Below are positions 59,900 through 64,000 of a stretch of 64,000 bases of DNA, in pieces. Each line of letters opens with the position of its first letter. Position 1 is the stretch's first letter. The DNA comes from a bacterium. GTDB lineage: Bacteria > Pseudomonadota > Alphaproteobacteria > Caulobacterales > Caulobacteraceae. The stretch covers positions 1 through 64,000 of the forward strand of contig JAVBXP010000026.1 of NCBI GenBank assembly GCA_030824495.1, written 5' to 3'. Below the pieces are notes generated by a model. That model was not told where the DNA came from. It saw only the letters and a program-made list of their open reading frames with translations, and did no database searches. Made by a program: the position numbers and the translations under genes.

Positions 59900-61167
59900 T
59901 CGAGGCCGGCCGCCGAGAGGACTGCGGCTAGCCCGACGCTCATGCCGCGCACGCTTGCGCCTTTCTCGACGTCGATCCACTCCTCGAGCGAGTGCGCCCG
60001 CCCGCCGGTTCCGCCTGAGCCGATGGTGATGGCCGGAATGCCTTTGGACATCGGCGCATTGGCGTCCGTGGATGAGGCGTTGAAGCTGGGCTTGAAGCCC
60101 AGGGCCGTGACCGCCGCGGCGGTGTTGGCGACCAGGGGCGCCGTCGCCGGCGTCTGGCCGGCCGGGCGGTCGCCGATGGAGGTCAGTTCGACGCTGACAG
60201 CGCCAAAGCGCGTCGAGCGGGCCTTGTTCTCGTGAACCACCGCCTCGTCCATGATCGCCTTGAAGCGTGTCTCCAGCTTGGCCAGCTCCCCGGCGTCGGC
60301 CGAGCGCATGTCGAAGTCTGTGAACACCTTGTCGGGGATGGCGTTCACGGACGTCCCGCCGCCGGTGATCGAGGCCGAATAGGTGACCTTGGGATTGGTC
60401 GGCGCCTCGATGGTGTAGAGGTCGGCGACCGCCTTACCCATGGCCGCCATCGGGTTGACGATGCCGAACGCGCCGTAGCTGTGGCCGCCCGGCCCCTTGA
60501 AGGTGGCGCGGTAGCGCTTGGACCCGACGCCGATGTGGGTGATCTGGCTGGGATCGATGCCATCGACCGAGAAGAACGCCTTGGTGCGGTCCTTGTACTT
60601 GCCCTCGTTAAAGAAGTGGCGGACGCCGCGCAGGTCGCCGGCTCCTTCCTCGCCGACCGTGCCCACGAACAGGATGTCGCTCTCGGTGCGGATCTTGGCC
60701 GCGTCCAGCGCGCGAGCCCAGGCCAGCAGGACCGCCAGGGCGCGGCTGTCGTCGGCGATGCCCGGTGCATAGAGTTTCGTGCCCTCGCGACGGACCTTCA
60801 CGTCCGTTCCTTCAGGGAACACCGTGTCGAGGTGGGCCGAGACCACGACCACGGGACCAGGCTTTGATCCCTTGCGCAGGGCCATGACATTGCCCTCGGA
60901 GTCGATCTCGATATTGGTCAGGCCGTGCGCTTCAAGCATCGCCCTATAGGCCTTGCCGCGCGCTTCTTCCTTGAACGGCGGGGCGGGGATCTCCGTCAGG
61001 GTGATGATGTCGGCGACCATGCGGTCATGCTCCCGATCCAGGGTCGCCACCGCGGTCTTGAAGGCCGGGCTGGCGACGATCTTGCCGACGTCATGGGTTG
61101 GCGCAGCCAGGGCCGGCGAAGCGAGGAGGGCGCCAAGGGCGACGACGGCGGGAAGGGTGCGGGGCAT
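59896..61167 (-). CDS. Exported M20-family metallopeptidase
   Basis: A 423-residue dinuclear-zinc peptidase with signal peptide (A-L-A-A, about 22). Metal and catalytic motifs: S-A-H-L-D-T-V-F-P (His and Asp), A-P-G-I-A-D-D-S-R-A-L-A (bridging Asp), V-G-T-V-G-E-E-G-A-G-D-L-R-G (catalytic and metal Glu), G-P-G-G-H-S-Y-G-A-F-G dimerisation domain, and late G-G-T-G-G-R-A-H-S-L-E-E-W. It resembles PepT/ArgE/CPG2-type enzymes; substrate unknown. Confidence 0.92.
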   Translation of the reverse strand: MPRTLPAVVALGALLASPALAAPTHDVGKIVASPAFKTAVATLDREHDRMVADIITLTEIPAPPFKEEARGKAYRAMLEAHGLTNIEIDSEGNVMALRKGSKPGPVVVVSAHLDTVFPEGTDVKVRREGTKLYAPGIADDSRALAVLLAWARALDAAKIRTESDILFVGTVGEEGAGDLRGVRHFFNEGKYKDRTKAFFSVDGIDPSQITHIGVGSKRYRATFKGPGGHSYGAFGIVNPMAAMGKAVADLYTIEAPTNPKVTYSASITGGGTSVNAIPDKVFTDFDMRSADAGELAKLETRFKAIMDEAVVHENKARSTRFGAVSVELTSIGDRPAGQTPATAPLVANTAAAVTALGFKPSFNASSTDANAPMSKGIPAITIGSGGTGGRAHSLEEWIDVEKGASVRGMSVGLAAVLSAAGLD

Positions 61168-61238
61168 GAGTTATCCGGTCGGAACTTGAGTCGCCGCATA
61201 GTAGCGGTGGAGGAGGGGGCGGCTAGAGCGCTTGCGGC

Positions 61239-61775
61239 CTAGGCGCGGCTGGCCTCGGGCAGATCGAGGGCCATCACGTCGGAGGCCTCGTCAGCGTCCA
61301 TGATCTTGAGCAGCCGGGCCCGGGCCCGGTTCACCCGGCTTTTGATGGTGCCCAGCGCGCAGCCGCAGATCTCGGCGGCCTCCTCATAGGAAAGACCCGC
61401 CGCGCCGACCAGGATCAGGGCCTCGCGATGCTCATCGGGCAATCGGGCCAGCCCGGCTTGCAGCGCACGCATGGCGACGCTCCAGTCCTGGGTGGGCGGC
61501 GAACTCAGATTGTTGGCGTACTCGCCGGTCTCGTCGCGAACTTCACGTCTGCGGCGGATAACCTGGGTGTAGTAGGTGTTGCGCAGAATGGTGAACAGCC
61601 AAGCTCGAAGATTGGTGCCGACTTCAAACTTGTCGCGGTTGGTCCAGGCCTTGATGAGAGTGTCCTGCACCAGGTCATCGGCGTCCGATCCGTTGTGGCA
61701 CAAGGACCAGGCGAAAGCCCGCAGGGCCGGGATCATCGCCACGACCTCGCTGCGCCAATCGCTGTCTTCGCTCAT
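61239..61775 (-). CDS. EcfG-family ECF sigma factor (SigU/SigT-like)
   Basis: A 178-residue sigma factor: region 2 I-P-A-L-R-A-F-A-W-S-L-C, D-A-D-D-L-V-Q-D-T-L-I-K-A-W, N-L-R-A-W-L-F-T-I-L-R-N-T; region 4 L-P-D-E-H-R-E-A-L-I-L-V-G-A-A-G-L-S-Y-E-E-A-A and G-T-I-K-S-R-V-N-R-A-R. These match the ECF15/EcfG group that drives the alphaproteobacterial general stress response. No nepR or phyR lies next to it, so it is more likely a second EcfG-type factor such as SigU. ATG 61775 is chosen because the EcfG promoter lies 58 bases upstream; longer frames would run through it. Confidence 0.87.
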   Translation of the reverse strand: MSEDSDWRSEVVAMIPALRAFAWSLCHNGSDADDLVQDTLIKAWTNRDKFEVGTNLRAWLFTILRNTYYTQVIRRRREVRDETGEYANNLSSPPTQDWSVAMRALQAGLARLPDEHREALILVGAAGLSYEEAAEICGCALGTIKSRVNRARARLLKIMDADEASDVMALDLPEASRA

Positions 61776-61832
61776 GCTGGCCTCGGTCCGCGTCTCGCCT
61801 TGGAGGGGAATTTCGCGTTTCGGTAGTTTCTC

Positions 61833-61857
61833 AACGCGTCCTTGATCCAACCGTTCC
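61833..61857 (-). promoter_or_regulatory. EcfG-type promoter of the sigma factor gene
   Basis: Minus-strand GGAAC-N16-CGTT, exact consensus, ending 58 bases before the sigma factor ATG. It implies control by SigT or autoregulation. Confidence 0.77.
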
Positions 61858-61891
61858 GGCTTGCGATTGGCCGCGGACACCCCAGATTTCC

Positions 61892-61916
61892 GGAACTGCG
61901 TATGGGTTACGGCGTT
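61892..61916 (+). promoter_or_regulatory. EcfG-type promoter of the egtBD gene
   Basis: Plus-strand GGAAC-N16-CGTT, exact consensus, 71 bases before the egtBD ATG and back to back with the sigma factor promoter (34 bases between the two GGAAC elements). Confidence 0.75.
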
Positions 61917-61987
61917 TGGCGGGGGACCGGCGGCGGCGGCAGCGCGGACGACGACACTCACGATCTCATCGACGAATGGAACGGCGA

Positions 61988-64000
61988 ATGGCGTCACATG
62001 ACGAACAGAGCTTGGCCCCAGCCCCATTGAGAGCGGCCCGCGCGCGCGAGGCTGTTGCCCGCTATCGCAAGATGCGTCAGGGCACCTTGGCGTTGACGCG
62101 CCATCTGTCCGCCGAGGACCAATTGGCCCAATCCATGCCGGACGCCAGCCCCGCGAAATGGCATCTGGCCCATACGACCTGGTTCTTCGAGACCTTCCTG
62201 CTGGGACCGCGCCTGGCGAACTACACGCCGTTCGATCCGGCCTTCGCCTATCTATTCAACTCCTACTACGAGGCGCTGGGACCGCGTCAGCCGCGGCCGG
62301 AGCGTGGCTTGCTCACCCGGCCGTCTTTGGATCGGGTGCTGGCCTATCGCGCGCACGTCGATGATGCGATGGCGGTGCTGCTCGACGGCGGCTGTGAAGG
62401 CTTCGCCGAGTTGCTCGACCTTGGCTTGGCGCACGAGGAGCAGCATCAGGAACTGATCCTGATGGATATTCTCCACCTCTTCGCCCAATCGCCTTTGAAG
62501 CCCGCCTATGCGCCGGCCCCCGCGCTGCCCGTCGGGCGCGATCCCGGCAAGGCCGCGCAGGTCGCCTTCGACGGCGGGTTGGTCGAGATCGGACACGACG
62601 GCGACGGCTTCGCATTCGACAACGAGAGCCCGCGCCACAAGACGTTCCTGGAGCCCTACCGCCTGGCCGATCGCCTGGTGACGAACGGCGAATGGCTCTC
62701 GTTCATGGCCGACGGCGGCTACAACCGGCCTGAGCTGTGGCTCGCCGAAGGTTGGGCCAGGGTCCAGGCCGAAGGCTGGACCGCGCCGCTTTACTGGGAA
62801 GACGGTCCTGCCGGCTGGCTGGCCATGACCTTGCAGGGCCGCCGCGCGGTCGCGCCGCATGCCCCGGTGACGCACATCAGTTTCTATGAGGCGGACGCCT
62901 ATGCGACCTGGGCCGGCGCGCGCCTGCCGACCGAAGCGGAGTGGGAGCACGCCGCGGCGGATCTGCCGACGGCCGGGAACCTGCTGAACGCAGGCCAGCT
63001 AGGGCCGGCCGCCGCAGCGCCTGGTCCTGGTCTGCGCCAGATGTTCGGCGACGTATGGGAGTGGACCCGCAGCGCCTACGCGCCCTATCCGGGGTTCCAC
63101 CCGGCGGCCGGGGCGGTGGGTGAGTACAACGGCAAGTTCATGATCGGCCAGATGGTGCTGCGCGGCGGGTGCTGTGTAACCCCCGATGGGCATGTGCGGG
63201 CGAGCTATCGCAACTTCTTCTATCCCCATCAGCGCTGGATGTTCTCCGGGCTCCGATTGGCTTGGGACGCCGGGTCTGAACGCGCGGCGGCCTCGCCGGC
63301 CAGCGACGCCTTCAAGGACGATGTTCTGGCGGGCCTCTCGCGCCCTCAGAAGGAGCTTTCCGCCAAGTATTTCTACGACGCCGAGGGATCACGGCTGTTC
63401 GAAGAGATCACCGAGCTGCCGGAATACTACCCAACCCGTACTGAGCTCGCGCTCCTGAAGGACCGGGCGCCGGAGATGGCGGCTCTAATCCCGACGGACG
63501 CCGCCTTGGTGGAGTTCGGCAGCGGCGCCAGCACGAAGACGCGGCTGTTGCTCGACGCCGCGCCGCAGCTTGGCGTCTACGTGCCAATCGACATCAGTCA
63601 GTCGGCTCTGGACGCAGCGGCCGCATCCATCGCACGCGACTATCCGAGCTTGCGTGTCGCGCCTTTGGTCGATGATTTCACGACGGCCCTGGCCCTGCCT
63701 GGCGAGACAGAGGGACGGCCGCGCGTCGGCTTCTTCCCCGGCTCGACCATCGGCAATTTCAAGCCAGACGAAGTGGTGGCCTTCCTGGCTGGAGCCAAGC
63801 GCTTGCTTGGCTCAGGCGCCGGCTTCCTTGTTGGATTGGATCTGGCGAAAGAGGAAGCCACCCTAGTGGCGGCCTATGACGACGCCCAAGGCGTCACCGC
63901 GGCGTTCAATGTGAACCTGCTGAGCAGGATCAACCGCGAGCTTGGTGGGGACTTCGATCTGGCTGCGTTCGAGCATCGCGCGATCTGGAACGCGGTCGAA
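61988..64000 (+). CDS. egtBD: Fused EgtB-EgtD ergothioneine synthesis protein (3' end outside window)
   Basis: At least 671 residues in one open frame. Residues 1-424 are EgtB: DinB_2 domain with H-L-A-H-T-T-W-F-F-E (His59/62) and H-E-E-Q-H-Q-E (His149, His153) as iron ligands, then the formylglycine-generating-enzyme-like domain (W-E-W-T, L-R-G-G-C-C). From about 438 comes EgtD: F-Y-D-A-E-G-S, L-P-E-Y-Y-P-T-R-T-E, E-F-G-S-G-A-S-T-K-T, G-S-T-I-G-N-F, R-I-N-R-E-L-G. EgtD trimethylates His to hercynine; EgtB adds the Cys sulfur. OvoA has a different methyltransferase. Start ATG 61988; ATG 61976 is also possible. Confidence 0.9.
   Translation, partial: MASHDEQSLAPAPLRAARAREAVARYRKMRQGTLALTRHLSAEDQLAQSMPDASPAKWHLAHTTWFFETFLLGPRLANYTPFDPAFAYLFNSYYEALGPRQPRPERGLLTRPSLDRVLAYRAHVDDAMAVLLDGGCEGFAELLDLGLAHEEQHQELILMDILHLFAQSPLKPAYAPAPALPVGRDPGKAAQVAFDGGLVEIGHDGDGFAFDNESPRHKTFLEPYRLADRLVTNGEWLSFMADGGYNRPELWLAEGWARVQAEGWTAPLYWEDGPAGWLAMTLQGRRAVAPHAPVTHISFYEADAYATWAGARLPTEAEWEHAAADLPTAGNLLNAGQLGPAAAAPGPGLRQMFGDVWEWTRSAYAPYPGFHPAAGAVGEYNGKFMIGQMVLRGGCCVTPDGHVRASYRNFFYPHQRWMFSGLRLAWDAGSERAAASPASDAFKDDVLAGLSRPQKELSAKYFYDAEGSRLFEEITELPEYYPTRTELALLKDRAPEMAALIPTDAALVEFGSGASTKTRLLLDAAPQLGVYVPIDISQSALDAAAASIARDYPSLRVAPLVDDFTTALALPGETEGRPRVGFFPGSTIGNFKPDEVVAFLAGAKRLLGSGAGFLVGLDLAKEEATLVAAYDDAQGVTAAFNVNLLSRINRELGGDFDLAAFEHRAIWNAVE

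Noticed and set aside
1..64000. CRISPR arrays, prophage, integrases, insertion sequences, rRNA operons
   Set aside because: I looked for regularly spaced repeats, transposase or integrase motifs and rRNA signatures and saw none. Apart from one low-GC gene and one repeat pair the window looks like core chromosome.
61988..64000. OvoA (ovothiol synthase) instead of an EgtB-EgtD fusion
   Set aside because: OvoA also joins DinB_2, FGE and a methyltransferase, but the C-terminal part here has the EgtD-specific motifs L-P-E-Y-Y-P-T-R-T-E and G-S-T-I-G-N-F, not the OvoA methyltransferase.

Overview
The window reads as chromosomal DNA of a high-GC alphaproteobacterium of the Caulobacteraceae, most likely a Caulobacter or close relative that is not C. 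crescentus itself. The evidence is the presence of near-unmistakable homologues of SpmX, MipZ, DivK and PleD (polar development and division-site control), CtrA-type and GANTC (CcrM) sites in front of some of them, EcfG-type general-stress promoters, a PEP-CTERM protein and a PCP-type polysaccharide locus. Coding density is high. Many genes overlap by 4 bases (GTGA or ATGA), and four convergent pairs share a CTAG at their stops.

Region by region. 0-5 kb: the end of a propionyl-CoA carboxylase alpha subunit, a DUF805 membrane protein, lipB divergent from a solo SpoA/FliN-like protein, tRNA-Leu(GAG), mgtE, spmX and a DUF3574 lipoprotein. 5-13 kb: an XRE/MmyB-type regulator, a 22-residue ORF with a consensus ribosome binding site, a cNMP-patatin protein, a methylglutaconyl-CoA-hydratase-like enzyme, DUF1489, panC divergent from mipZ, a membrane J-protein and a SPOR-tailed D,D-carboxypeptidase. 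13-19.6 kb: a phasin behind PhaR-like repeats, RidA/GDPD/FemAB-like overlapping genes, HIT protein, clpS-clpA. 19.7-25.7 kb: dinB with a zinc ribbon, ROK kinase, YceI lipoprotein, HAD protein and the divK-pleD operon. 25.7-29.3 kb: rpmG and a probable Fur-regulated four-gene flavinylation operon (PepSY, DUF2271, DUF4198, ApbE), then a pair of inverted palindromic repeats. 29.3-33.2 kb: Nudix, PAP2, small XRE, KefB-type antiporter. 33.2-45 kb: a long minus-strand block (ruvX, pyrB, LOG, inactive pyrC', plsY, dprA, topA, rnr) interrupted by one low-GC gene of unknown function. 45-50.2 kb: gatC-gatA and gatB separated by a heme-binding-like beta-barrel protein and a small exported protein, then an RcnB-like protein. 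50.4-55.8 kb: Sel1-like protein, Wzz-type copolymerase, ATPase-like partner lacking the P-loop lysine, polyprenyl glycosylphosphotransferase, lipase-like hydrolase. 55.8-64 kb: small protein, PEP-CTERM protein, tRNA-Ser(GCT), monoacylglycerol-lipase-like hydrolase, a charged protein with its own EcfG promoter, an exported protein, M20 peptidase, an EcfG-family sigma factor, and a fused EgtB-EgtD ergothioneine gene running off the end.

Three regulatory themes emerge. First, cell-cycle genes (spmX, mipZ, divK, pleD) lie within about 22 kb, with CtrA/CcrM-type sites. Second, a perfect 7-1-7 Fur-like palindrome precedes a complete extracytoplasmic flavin module: an ApbE enzyme, a DUF2271 protein carrying an ApbE-acceptor-like motif, a PepSY membrane partner and DUF4198, which suggests a redox system for iron. 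Third, three exact GGAAC-N16-CGTT promoters in 2.7 kb tie a sigma factor, ergothioneine synthesis and an uncharacterised charged protein to the general stress response. All assignments are by reading sequence; no database search was run.
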